Position numbers and translations under genes: made by a program. From Stenopsyche tienmushanensis (taxonomy: Eukaryota > Arthropoda > Insecta > Trichoptera > Stenopsychidae), in NCBI GenBank assembly GCA_008973525.1, contig WACJ01000119.1, positions 558,001 through 622,000 of the forward strand: a stretch of 64,000 nt of DNA, given 5' to 3'. Below are positions 1 to 56,800 of this stretch, piece after piece. The notes below the pieces were generated by a model. It did no database searches, was not told the origin of the DNA, and worked only from the letters and a program-made list of their open reading frames with translations. The first letter of the stretch is position 1, and each line of letters begins with the position of its first letter.

Positions 1-714
1 TTGACTATATAAACCCCTTAAAGAGGTAAGACACAGTGTTGTGTCCGATGTTGGGTATATCGTACGATTGTATAGATCGTTAACCCAAATTTATCGACTA
101 ATAATTATATGTGAATGATATAATTAATCGATTTCATAAGTGAATTGTTTATGTTTACTTGAAGAAATGACCAAATATTGTGTGTCATCAACAGTGCTTA
201 TTTATTTATGTACAAGTTTCATACACGCTGCGATGGTCCTGAGAGATAAATGGATTTTTACGGATGATAAGTGGCAGACATTTAAGACAAAGTGTTAATA
301 TTTCCGCTTTCACATTTTTATTAGTTCAGTGATTTTTTTCACCATAATCATAATAAAAGTCCAGTATTTAATCCACTTTAGCAACATCTTATCCATTTCT
401 AATTTGAACTAAATCAACACTTATCTTGCGGGTCGTACAAAGCGAGCGTGTCGAAATGCACATTTTTATCAATCGGATAAACAAACAATTTTATAAATGT
501 TATTCATCGCTTTTTCGCATTAAATTTAGATTTGTTATTGATTAGCATAGTTTAATAGCAACAATTTAGCGACATTTCACCGCATACGGAAATATTCGGA
601 TTATTGGAAGCAGCCCACTTCCGATGTTGAATAAATATTAAACACATGTCGTAATTGTGTGTATAACGATTCAATATGTCGTCATTGCGGACCAAGCGCT
701 GAATTTAATTTGAC
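1..714. other. AT-rich sequence, nothing recognised
   Basis: No ORF, repeat relationship or RNA gene that I can support; many stops in all frames. Confidence 0.5.
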
Positions 715-1116
715 AAACGTTCGCCGTACATCACCGAAATGCAAGATCTGATGAAAACGTCGCTGCTGCGCGTGAGAGTGTACGGGAAACCCCGAAGCAA
801 TCAATTACTCGTCGTTCATAAGAGCTTGGACTTTCTGCGACTTCAACTTTTTTGGCGAAACAATTGATGCCTTTAAAGCCAACATAACGAACGCCATCCA
901 ACAAATTCAGCCAGATTTATGCGACAGTCATTGAAAATTGTACCAACCGAATACGTGCTACCAAGCAAAGTCGCGGCGGATATTTGATTGACATTATAAT
1001 CCATATTTAATGCCATAAAATATTCTTTCAAATATTAAAAAAATTGAGTGGATATCTCATACACAACTTGTTTTATTTACATTTAAAAGTAGAGCGTCCT
1101 TATTGTAGGGCCCTCT
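715..1116 (+). mobile_element. Internally deleted mariner-like element relic
   Basis: Two ends of a transposase are fused. The first part, about 737-830, reads (M)KTSLLRVRESVRE-type sequence in shifting frames and matches the minus-strand stretch at 25670-25790. The second, about 860-1000, reads AFKANITNAIQQIQPDLC then NRIRATKQSRGGYLIDI, a typical C-terminus. It closes with a terminal repeat at 1091-1116 (GCGTCCTTATTGTAGGGCCC) that pairs with the ends at 54391 and 61762. The catalytic core is missing. Confidence 0.65.
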
Positions 1117-1495
1117 GCATTCAACTTTTCGGGATTTTCTTTTAACGATCATGCTAATTTTATTAAAATGGTCTTTCTAGAGTGCATGGAGTCTAGTTCT
1201 TCATTTTTGCGCAATGGCTGAGGTGCATATACCAGGTTCTCATGCGTTTATTATTCGACGAAATAAAATAATTTATATGAAGCCAAGATGAATTTCAATG
1301 AAATTAGTTGACGTGTCCTATTTGCAGCGTTCCCATTGAAGATTCCTATTAAAATTTGTCCAAATTTGCGTGCCAAAATCTCAACCGAAGCGCTCTGCAA
1401 AAAGTCTAATTGAGTAACCCAATCTATTAAAATGTCTTCGACGAAGACAATATCAATTTCCTAAATGAAAATAATTACGCGATCTTTATTATGTG
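1117..1495. other. Unassigned AT-rich sequence
   Basis: No gene or repeat recognised. Confidence 0.45.
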
Positions 1496-1693
1496 TTAAT
1501 CGTTGTTAAAACTGGGATAGATCCTACGAATGACCCGCCGAGAATTCGATGGCAACTCGAACGAGATACATAGTTGGCAAGCTATTGTTGTTTTTCCTAA
1601 GTTAAAAAAAAACTTGAAAGGGGGGCCCCGGATCGCTCCACCGTCCGGGGGCTCAGCTGTCTCGCCGCTCGTATAATTCGCCATATCGGACAT
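1496..1693 (-). other. Minus-strand ORF of 65 codons with a GC-rich start, not recognised
   Basis: Begins MSDMANYTSGETAEPPDGGA at 1693. The first 30 codons are GC-rich and sit beside the GC island at 1770-2010, as an upstream first exon might. No good GT donor ends the GC-rich part and I do not recognise the product. It could be a divergent first exon or chance. Confidence 0.2.
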
Positions 1694-1769
1694 CTTGAGT
1701 CATGATCTGACACTGACTGAAATTCATGGCGCCGAATGAGGCATTAAATCAAATAAAAATAGATTGAAT

Positions 1770-2010
1770 ATTTGGATGTGCGCGACGCTCGGAGGCGTCA
1801 GCTCCGGGAGTCGAGCGTGGAATTTGTTTGGTAGGTTGCGACAATGGACAGGACGATAATTTGTTGAGGTCCTGCAGCAACGTCAAATGAATCAGGTGAT
1901 AAATTTGAATGTCCCGCTGCACGTCCGTTGCTAAGCAAGCAGTGCGAGCGAGACGTCCGAGTGCGAGCGAGACGCCGAAGGGAATGTGAGCGATGGAGGG
2001 GCGATGTTGA
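1770..2010. other. Small GC-rich island with GTGCGAGCGAGAC repeats
   Basis: CpG-rich stretch in AT-rich surroundings. Two copies of GTGCGAGCGAGAC lie 19 bp apart near 1942 and 1961, and the same motif recurs in the island at 8290-8360. Function unknown; it could be a promoter or part of a repeat. Confidence 0.45.
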
Positions 2011-3600
2011 TTACCGGCTACGATCTGCCCGCATTCTCAATCTGTGGCCCGTTACACCCTTTCATCTATTCGATTCTAGCCGATTTATTTAATAACTGTA
2101 TGATTATCGATCACAATATGACACATATTGAAGGAAATAAAATTATTTATTTTGCACCATTGCAAATATTTACAAAAGGAACGCCCAGTTGCATTATCGA
2201 TTCATAGAACATAGCCATCTACTTCTCGATGGAAAAAAGGTTGCCATTCGATTAAAGTTAAAGTCCATTTAAAGACAAAATTTGCACATAAGGAATAACA
2301 CATCCTTATTGTGTTTGTATATACAAACACATGTGATTGAACAACAAAAATGCCTTCTACGAACAAAATAACACGAACATGGAGAGAAATTGTCAGTTTT
2401 ACTGGACAAAAGGCTCAGAAGTATTGTTGGAGATGTTTGAGCAATACGCGGGACAGACTGTAACTCAGTATACAATATAAATTTAAAATGAGTTAAGCTA
2501 CATAGCCATGTATTAAAATTAATGACAGATGGATACTACAATCACTAATGGGCTTAAAATTTAAAACGGACGATCCACTTGTCTATAACGAATTCCAAGT
2601 TAAAACCGATAGTCAAAAATTTACAACAAAAAATACCTGAGACCTCCAAGAATAATAATTTAAAACTGTATCGATCTTCACAGCTCTCTACACAGGTTAA
2701 GTCGCCAATCACACTTCGGAGCAGTTCGTCTATCAGTGTATTGCATTATCTTGTAACAATACATTACTGCACTAATCGCACGTATGTGCGACCGCTCGAT
2801 TTCGCTAATGGGCGAGTACTAAAATGGTGAAAACAAAACGCAGCACAGTAATCACCGAATGGAGTTCCTCGAATCGTCTTAGATTCAGATTCGAATGGTA
2901 GCAGACTCATCGAAACAAATGACAGAACATGTATTTTCGGGAGCCGGGACTCCCATAAAGGACTATGTAAGACAGTAATATATTGAAAATAAGCATCGGA
3001 TCAATAAGCAGTCTTAATAACTCATTTTATTTTGTCCGAAAAAATATGATTAATTAAATAATATGTAAATTACTATCTTGAAACGATTAAGACTAATTGA
3101 ATTTTTCTCTTGGTGGTTGTAAAATTAACATTTTACATGTCAATTTTAAATTGAATCTGGTTAAACCTATTACGAAAAAAATGATGCAATTAAAGATTAA
3201 TTACATTCGCAGACTTGTCGTGGATGGCATAAAAACTATTTACGACTTGTGAACTCGATGAATAAAGGTTCAATTTAAAATTGATGACAATTTTACTTTT
3301 AATCCAAAACACAAATTGATCTATAAGAAATAAGTCGGTTTGTCTATAAATATTATACTATTTCAATAAATAAATACAAAAACTTCAATCACTTTAGTTT
3401 ATCTTTAACCGCCAGCGAGTTTAAAGATATTAGAAATTACATAAAAAGTGCATATACCACATGCTGTCCTGCGGGATTTTTTGTGGGTTTTAAGCATTTC
3501 TGGCTCGAAATTGTCACAAAACATTTAGTTTTTTGTTAATATTAGCTTTGATTACTTCTGTTGAATTTATTTAAAAATAAAATGAAAACACCAATATCCG
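2011..3600. other. Unassigned AT-rich sequence with one perfect palindrome
   Basis: No gene recognised. At 2310-2331 there is a perfect 22-bp palindrome centred on GTTTGTATATACAAAC. Confidence 0.5.
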
Positions 3601-3960
3601 TTAAAAACTTGAAGACATTTTTGTTTGTTGATTCGCCAATATGTGCAATTGGCATTTATCTAAATATAGCATACTAAAATGTCTTTTATTCATTTTCAAT
3701 AAATAATATAGAATACTATTATATTTATGGTTCAATTTGAAATGCTGAAATCCAGCTTCTTGTATCTGCACCAACTGTCCGAGTATACCGGGTTGATTAT
3801 TTGCTAAAATTTCCGCCATCAATGTCTTTGCACTGCGATCGGACAATTTGACCAAAAAGTATTCGCGCGTCTTCCGCGCATAGTCCACCGAAGATCCACT
3901 GCGGAGGGAGCACAAACTCTCGTCAATTTCGACGATCAAACCTTTGCAACTGATTTTCTG
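3601..3960 (-). mobile_element. Merlin-type (ISXO2-like DDE) transposase relic
   Basis: Read on the minus strand from 3939: MIVEIDESLCSLRSGSS, then REYFLVKLSDRSAKTLM, then EAGFQHFKLNHKYN. These match the ordered motifs of ISXO2/Merlin transposases (VEIDESxxxxRK, FLVxVxDRSAxTLxPII, GFxHxxVNHKYNF). About 15 residues are missing after the first catalytic Asp region, the segment that should carry the second Asp is garbled, and the C-terminus (RHHLESYL region) is lost. It is a dead fragment of about 0.35 kb. Confidence 0.7.
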
Positions 3961-4889
3961 GCTTGGCCTTTGACGATATCAATTACTTAAACCAAAAATA
4001 ATTTTTAAAAAGTCACAAATTTTATACGATTACTAACGAACCAATTTCCAGTGCGAATACTGTTTTTTTTTTTTTCGACACTTTCCACAATTCCAAACAA
4101 TCCGCAAGCAATAGTAGATCTTCATTTTGTGGCCATTTTAAAAATACATTTTCATCGGAAGGACATCACGATCTTGAAATAATTCTATTGTTTTTTTTTC
4201 GTATGTGGCAAATTGAAAACGCGTTCATTTTGACACAACCTAAACAAATGAAATTTAAAAAAATAAAAATAAAAACAAATGAATAATTATTTTATTTAAT
4301 AACAATATGTTAACAGGATAGTATAAACATAAATTTGGCAGCATAAATTGAAGAAATTTAATAGTTGTTCTGGCGTGTTGGTGGACTATCTTTATGACAG
4401 TCTGGTGACTGAATGCCGTTGGGTTTGGGAGGGGAGAAGATTGAAATTGAAATAAGTAATACTATATAAGTATTTTTTTAAATCTTCTATAAATGAGTAA
4501 ACTAAACGTGTTTCCTTAGCAATGCTTATTGTTTATTTACAATCATTTATAGTATGACTTAATTATGTCGAATTTTCACTAAATTTCAACCCCCTCCTCC
4601 TAAATTCAACGACACTCAGTCGCCAGACTGTCATAATGATAGTCTATGTTTATAATATGAACTATTAAATTATTTATATGCGTTGTATCACCTTCAATTT
4701 ATGATGCCAGCTCTCAGTCTAGTACATTATATATTTCAAAGTATATCAACATATATGACATTAAACAGCATAAAAAAATGTTTAGATTCAATCATTAAAT
4801 AAATTGCTATCAATTATAAAATATCATGTATTTTTAAAAAAGTTTTTGAGTAAACGAATATTTTTTAAGTAAAAATTGTGAGCGAGATT
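3961..4889. other. AT-rich upstream flank of Actn
   Basis: Contains a poly-T run near 4064 and the foldback element. No gene on either strand is supported. Confidence 0.45.
4355..4671. repeat. Foldback (MITE-like) element upstream of Actn
   Basis: Two arms of about 92 bp in inverted orientation, 4355-4448 and 4581-4671. They share GACTATC-TTATGACAGTCTGG, GACTGA-TG-CGTT-G, TTGAAATT, and AATTTAATAGTT at the outer tips. A spacer of about 130 bp is AT-rich. The element lies about 220 bp before the GC-rich Actn promoter. Confidence 0.75.
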
Positions 4890-5024
4890 AACAATTAACA
4901 GCCGGTGGGTCGGTGGGGCGCGTCCCCCGCGTTGAGAAGCGGCGCTCGGTCTGTCCGAGTGGCAGACGGTAGTGTTTGGGTTTAGCCTGCGCGCGACCGC
5001 CGCCCGCCGCGCCGGTGCCTCGCG
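4890..5024 (+). promoter_or_regulatory. Actn core promoter / 5' UTR, GC-rich
   Basis: Base composition switches abruptly from AT-rich to very GC- and CpG-rich here and remains so through exon 1 into the start of intron 1. No TATA box is evident. This suggests a dispersed-initiation promoter with the 5' UTR running to the ATG at 5025, in context cgcgATGG. The transcription start cannot be placed from sequence. Confidence 0.5.
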
Positions 5025-51317
<46,293 letters not shown>

Positions 51318-51401
51318 GTATGCGCGCGTTTAATTAAGATCATCCGATCAAATTCGTCATCGATGTAAGGAATGAATAAAGATCCGATTGTTTTGTTTCA
51401 G
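51318..51401 (+). other. Probable 3' UTR intron of Actn
   Basis: Donor TAG|GTATGC abuts the stop codon, and a pyrimidine-rich TTGTTTTGTTTCAG acceptor lies 84 bp downstream. Splicing would put the 3' UTR proper from 51402. Retention of this segment would not change the protein. Confidence 0.6.
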
Positions 51402-52290
51402 ATTCAATAACTGCTACTATTTAAGTCAACAGCATCCTGTATGCTTGAAAAATACGAAGCAATTGCTGCCAAGTCATTGTTTGTGAATGGTTATAACTTG
51501 AAAGTGTAAATGTCTACTTTCTGCCAAAAAATGCGAACGAAAAATAATATTTTCATCTATTGAAATTGTGCAATTCACACACCAAAAAGAAAACACTTAG
51601 ATAATACAAGTTCATTTTAATCGTCTCACTTACCAAGCAGCGGTACATTATTTTTATTTATTTTATTATATAAATTATATATTTTTAAATATTAAAAAAA
51701 TCAGAAGAATTGATTTAAAGATTTTTTTATTTATGAATATATATTGGCATATTTTAATATGAAAATATATGGATAATATGCATATCTACTATGAATATAA
51801 GAAAAAACACGTCGGCATTGTTTGCCGTTTTAAGCCAAATTTTTAATAAACTGAATATTTTGTTCCCCAAAGCTATTTTATTACATAATAATACACTGTG
51901 TTGCGTAATTATTTGTTTTAATTTTTTATTTATACGATAATATTTGTACAGCTTTTATTATTATGTCACAAATCTGATTCGTCGTCGCTGAGTTCTCTCG
52001 TCATCCGTTTAATTTTTACAGTCAATCAATCGTCGTTTTAAACATTTGCTGTCAATTTTGTTGTGCGGTTTTCAATTTTGAATCGGAATTGCCATGGGAA
52101 CATTTGATACATATTGAGTGAACATTGTTTTTTGATGTTTACGTTAGACTCTCGGCTGTCTGTGTTTTGATTATATACACCGTAATTTATTAAGATCTAC
52201 TAATTAGACATAAGAAAGAATTTATGTGCCCAAAATGTATACTAACTCAATTGTACAGCGGAAAAATAAAGTTATGTTTAAACAACCTTC
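51402..52290 (+). other. Actn 3' UTR and poly(A) region
   Basis: AT-rich non-coding sequence after the stop. AATAAA hexamers at 51845-51850 and 52265-52270 offer two possible 3' ends; the second is followed by T-rich sequence and is the better candidate. Confidence 0.55.
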
Positions 52291-53654
52291 TCACTGTTTT
52301 TATTCATTGTATTTATACATGTATTCCAATAAATATATATCCAAATCCGTATGTAAGAAAATAATTAAGCTGAAGGCTTAAAATGATGAATCAGAACCGA
52401 AAATATAGCCGATAAATTTGACGGTTAAATATATAAAAGACTTACAACCTTTTCATAAATGAAAGAGATTGCTTTTTAATTATACATCTAAAATTTAAGA
52501 AATACAAAACCTGTAGGTAGTCTCAAAGCGATTTCACAATTGACACGTGAACGTTTAAAATTCAAATCTATCGATTTGACTATCACGTCAATTGTATCGT
52601 GTCAGATTACAAAAATTCAATTTAAAAAATGATTGCATGTTTATTCGATTATTTTAAAGCGTCCCATATCTCTGAATGCATACAGATAAGATCAATTTAC
52701 ATTTAATAAATTTAATGTGACATTAACGATTTGTTATTGTCAATTTTTGTGACATGGTTCTGAATATATTTACCTCAATCGTTCCCCAATTGTTAACCGT
52801 GCTGCAAATTTAAATTCTGAGCCATCGCAACTGCGTGTCATGATTAAAAATGATTTTATAAGCACATTTTGAATTTATTTTGAAAGGCGCGCTTCATTGA
52901 CAGACCACTTGCAGGATTGCCGCTTTGGCCATGAGTGATCATTTTTTGGTCTTCAACGCGAACGCTCATATTTTATTATAACAAGCGATAGTTAGCGGCG
53001 TTTTTTAAATTTAAATTTTATCACTCAATTAGAAACAATTTTTAATAATTTATATATACTTACAATGAGCTTCATATATGTATTCGCTCAGATTGTTCAT
53101 TGATTAATATTATAGAGTCAATTATAAATTTTATTATGCTTATATTCGAATCAATATCACAATGTAAATTATGCATTTGGATTACTTGACAATATAACAT
53201 GCTAAATTGAAAATTTGAATTTTATTCTAGATGATGATAAAAATATTTTTAAAATGGTACATTAACTATATATTTTCAAAAATTAATATAACAGCAATTT
53301 TTTAGATATATTATTATTATTATTGACAAAAGATGAGTAGATATGTATTTAAAAATTATGTATTATAAATTCTGTCGTTGTGTTTTGATGTGTAAAATTT
53401 GATCGTATTATTTTTTGACGGTTGATTATTTTATTATTATATATTTTTTCGAATTAAATAAATTCGAATTGATTATACTTTTGAATGAGAGCGTTTTTAT
53501 TGTCGTATTTATGGCGAATTTATTCGAAAAGAGTGACGAAAATCGACGCGCGGTAGGTATGGTCGTTATTCGTGGTGTTATGAAGGACAGAAATAAATAA
53601 CGAGTGTCGCGGCATGTTTACTAGTGGCGTTCAAACAGTAGTAGGTGCTGCGCG
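52291..53654. other. Actn-Sap130 intergenic region and Sap130 promoter
   Basis: 1.36 kb of AT-rich sequence with no convincing ORF. It contains a cruciform-capable inverted repeat at 52536-52595. GC content rises near 53530-53654, just before the Sap130 start, and marks the likely promoter and 5' UTR. A 61-codon upstream ORF ending at 53600 has no family resemblance. Confidence 0.5.
52536..52595. repeat. Inverted repeat downstream of Actn
   Basis: Arms ACAATTGACACGTGA (52536-52550) and TCACGTCAATTGT (52583-52595) pair with one 2-nt bulge. The spacer itself contains TCAAATC-TATC-GATTTGA. It lies about 270 bp after the Actn poly(A) signal. Confidence 0.6.
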
Positions 53655-53873
53655 ATGAGCAGCGAGCAGCGGCCCGAGGTGTCGTCGGCGTCTAGTGTGG
53701 GGGCTGTGGGGCTCGTCGGCCAGCAGCCGCAGCCTGTCGATCTGGCGCACAAGCATGGCCCTGCCCCTCACCACCCCCCGCATGTCACGCATTCTCCCCT
53801 CGCCCCTCACTCCCTGCACGCCCCACACTCTTTGTCCCTCAGCCTCATGCGTCCGGCTCACCAGATACTTCAG
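53655..53873 (+). CDS. Sap130: Sap130 exon 1 (residues 1-73)
   Basis: GC-rich exon from MSSEQRPEVSSASSV to MRPAHQILQ with a His/Pro-rich tract. Phase 0, donor CAG|GTAATT. It is poorly conserved, so the exact start is less certain than the later exons. Confidence 0.8.
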
Positions 53874-56800
53874 GTAATTCGACACGCACTCCATTCTTGA
53901 CGCTGGCGTATTCTTCAATGTCCGCCGACAGACCATCTCCATAACTCGACACATTCGCATTCCCAACAACATACCATTATCATACCTACTATGCGTTTAT
54001 TCAACATTCATTTACATCTGTTGACCATTAATCAATCATGGCGAAAATATTTTTATACAACATTATAAATCATATGTCAGCCTTAATTGGAATGATGCTT
54101 ATTTTTCACCACTTGTTAAACCCCTCCCCGATTACATCCACAATATGTTATTGCATTATAGTATACGTTACATTGACAAAAAAATAAATTTACAATAGAA
54201 TACTATTTGATTTGTATCAGAACATAGCATCACAGCTGTTTTAAAATATGCGTTCAAAATATAAATTGAACACATATGCAATCATTAAATCCGTGATTGT
54301 GTACGCTTTATAAAACGTCAAATTGATTGTCATATTGGAATTACACTAATTTTTCATATAGGAAAATTAAAATAAATATACCTCGATATGCGGGACCTTT
54401 CAATAAGGACGCTCGATTTTTAAGCCTGAATAAAACGAGTCGCGTGCGAGATATCTGCTCAATTTTTATCGCATTTGAAAGAATATTTTATGGCATCATG
54501 TATGAAATATAACGTCGTTCAAATTTACGCCGCGGCTCTGCTTGGTGGCGCTGTATTCCGTTGGTTAAATTTTCGATGAAGTTTTCGCATAAATCCGGTT
54601 GAATTTGCTTTATGCGTTAAGATAAATCCAAAGGATGGAACTGTATGTCGTCAATATCCATACCATCTAATTTAGACCATTAGGAAGTTGCTTATCGTTG
54701 ATCTGTAGCGCTCGCTGTTGACAATCTGACAATTTTGCTTGTATCCATTCATCTTAAGGGGGGAAACCGGTTTAGAAGGCAGAATTTTTAGTGTTTTACA
54801 TTTTTTTTTTTAACAGGGAAAGAATTATTAGAATTTGTTTAAACTTAGATAACATGTTATTAATATTTTGAAGTATATCTGAATTTATTGTTTAGTCATT
54901 TCCTCCAAAAATATTCGAGTTATAAGCTGATATCAATGGAAGGTCGCCTTCAGAATTTGCTGCCAGCGGGAATTTTAAAAGTCTTCTTGCAATAAAAAAC
55001 ACACTTTAAATAATAATATCGTCTCGGTATTAGCCTCATGTCAATTGTAATTAAGTATAAAACCTTTATACAAATATTTTTAAGAATTGGTTAAAGGCTT
55101 TTTGAGTTAGAATTCCCACCAATTGAAAAAAAGTCGTTTTGAAAAAAGCGCTAAATACCGAAAACGATAAATTTAAGATGGTAATAAATGGTATAAAACT
55201 ATCTAGCGGTTAATCAGCTATTCCAGAACCATATAGCAACCTTTCTTCTTCTTTATACATATAATTTTGAGCTTGTATCTCCTCTTTTCAAACTTTCCGA
55301 GCTCCGTTGCGTTGCGTCTATTCTGCCGTTTGATCCATTTGCCGTGCATAATTAAATTACATTTAGTTTGCATCATTATACATGCTGAATTCCCTTCATT
55401 GAATAAGGCAAAAACTAAAAATGCTGCATCCTCGATTACTTTTAGAGTCAGAATGTAGGTATTTTAGAGCCAATCACCAAGCGTTCGCCATCGTTTCAAG
55501 CGTTTTAGCTTTTTTTGCCGACACTTGCATCTTCACTAAACCTTGATTGACTCTCGGTGTGTCGATTTCCGTGGAAGGACCTGTTACGCGGTTTACTACG
55601 TCGGTCTGTCGTATCCTGTATTCCTTTCGGATAAGATTATATTTTGACTTCTTACTTTCGACACATGCTAGGAAGGCCAAAGCTAAACTGATGCTAACCG
55701 ATACTCTATCGAGATGATACCAACTCTTCTATCTAAGACCTCTCTTTTAAGAATTTACAATTAAGAATGACTTTCGACATCTGCCTCTTCTTTCATTTCC
55801 TTCTTCATCCCTTAGTACAGGGGTATAGAGCTAGGTAGTGAATATGGATCTACTGTGTGACCACTCCGTACTACCTGTTGCGTGTTCCAGCACCGATTTG
55901 CGTTCACCATAGTACTCATAACATCGGAAAGAATCGGAATATTGTTGTGAAACTTTAAAAACGTATTCTTGAACAGTTTTGCTAACAATTTATAAAATGA
56001 ATATTATATTGAATGACCCCGTAGAAATTGAAATTCAAATGTGATCGATAGCAAAGCACTTTCATAAATAAATCATGGATTGGATCCAATTGCTTGGTCA
56101 TATTTTAATTTAACACCATAATCTATTATACAATCTACTTATTCCATTTTTCGTTCGCCCCGTTTAACAATGTCAAGCACACAATAAAATATTGGTTTCA
56201 CTGAAAAACTTATCTAAATGCGTCTTCACTTCTCCGACATTTTGCATTTTTCACGTTTTAATGTATGCTGTAACAATCTGAAAAGATAGTAATCTGACAG
56301 AGCAAGAGGTGAATCTATTGGATGAGGTAGAATCTAAGCTCCCTTATTTTTTCTTGTATTATTTTTACAACAGATCATTTTTTATGAGCTCTTGTTTCGT
56401 TCATTTGAGTTGTTCACAATAATCAATCGCTGTGATTGTTTGACCGGCAAGTCGTTATAAATAACACCAGAAAAATCCCACCACTTACAAAGACAGACCT
56501 TTTTTATTGTAAGCGATTCTCCTATCGAGATGCACAGATTGTATGCTGTAATCCTTCTTTTGCACATTTGGTCTCAAAACGAACGCAATTTTTTTTAAAT
56601 GTGTCGAGAGCAACATTACCAATATAGATTGATTGGCGATTTGTGAATCTATAGGGCAAAGTCCAGGGGTAGAAGACCTGCTAGAACAGGCAGCGCCGAA
56701 GCTAAGACGGTCCTATAGGCCTTAGTAACGATAATCACGCCTGCGGCAATTCATGGGAGACCCAAATTCCTCATTTGTGCAATTTTCCTATACGTAGGTA

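Noticed and set aside
53631..53972. 113-codon minus-strand ORF over Sap130 exon 1
   Set aside because: Complement of the GC-rich first exon. The plus-strand frame splices onward in phase; the minus frame has no partner.
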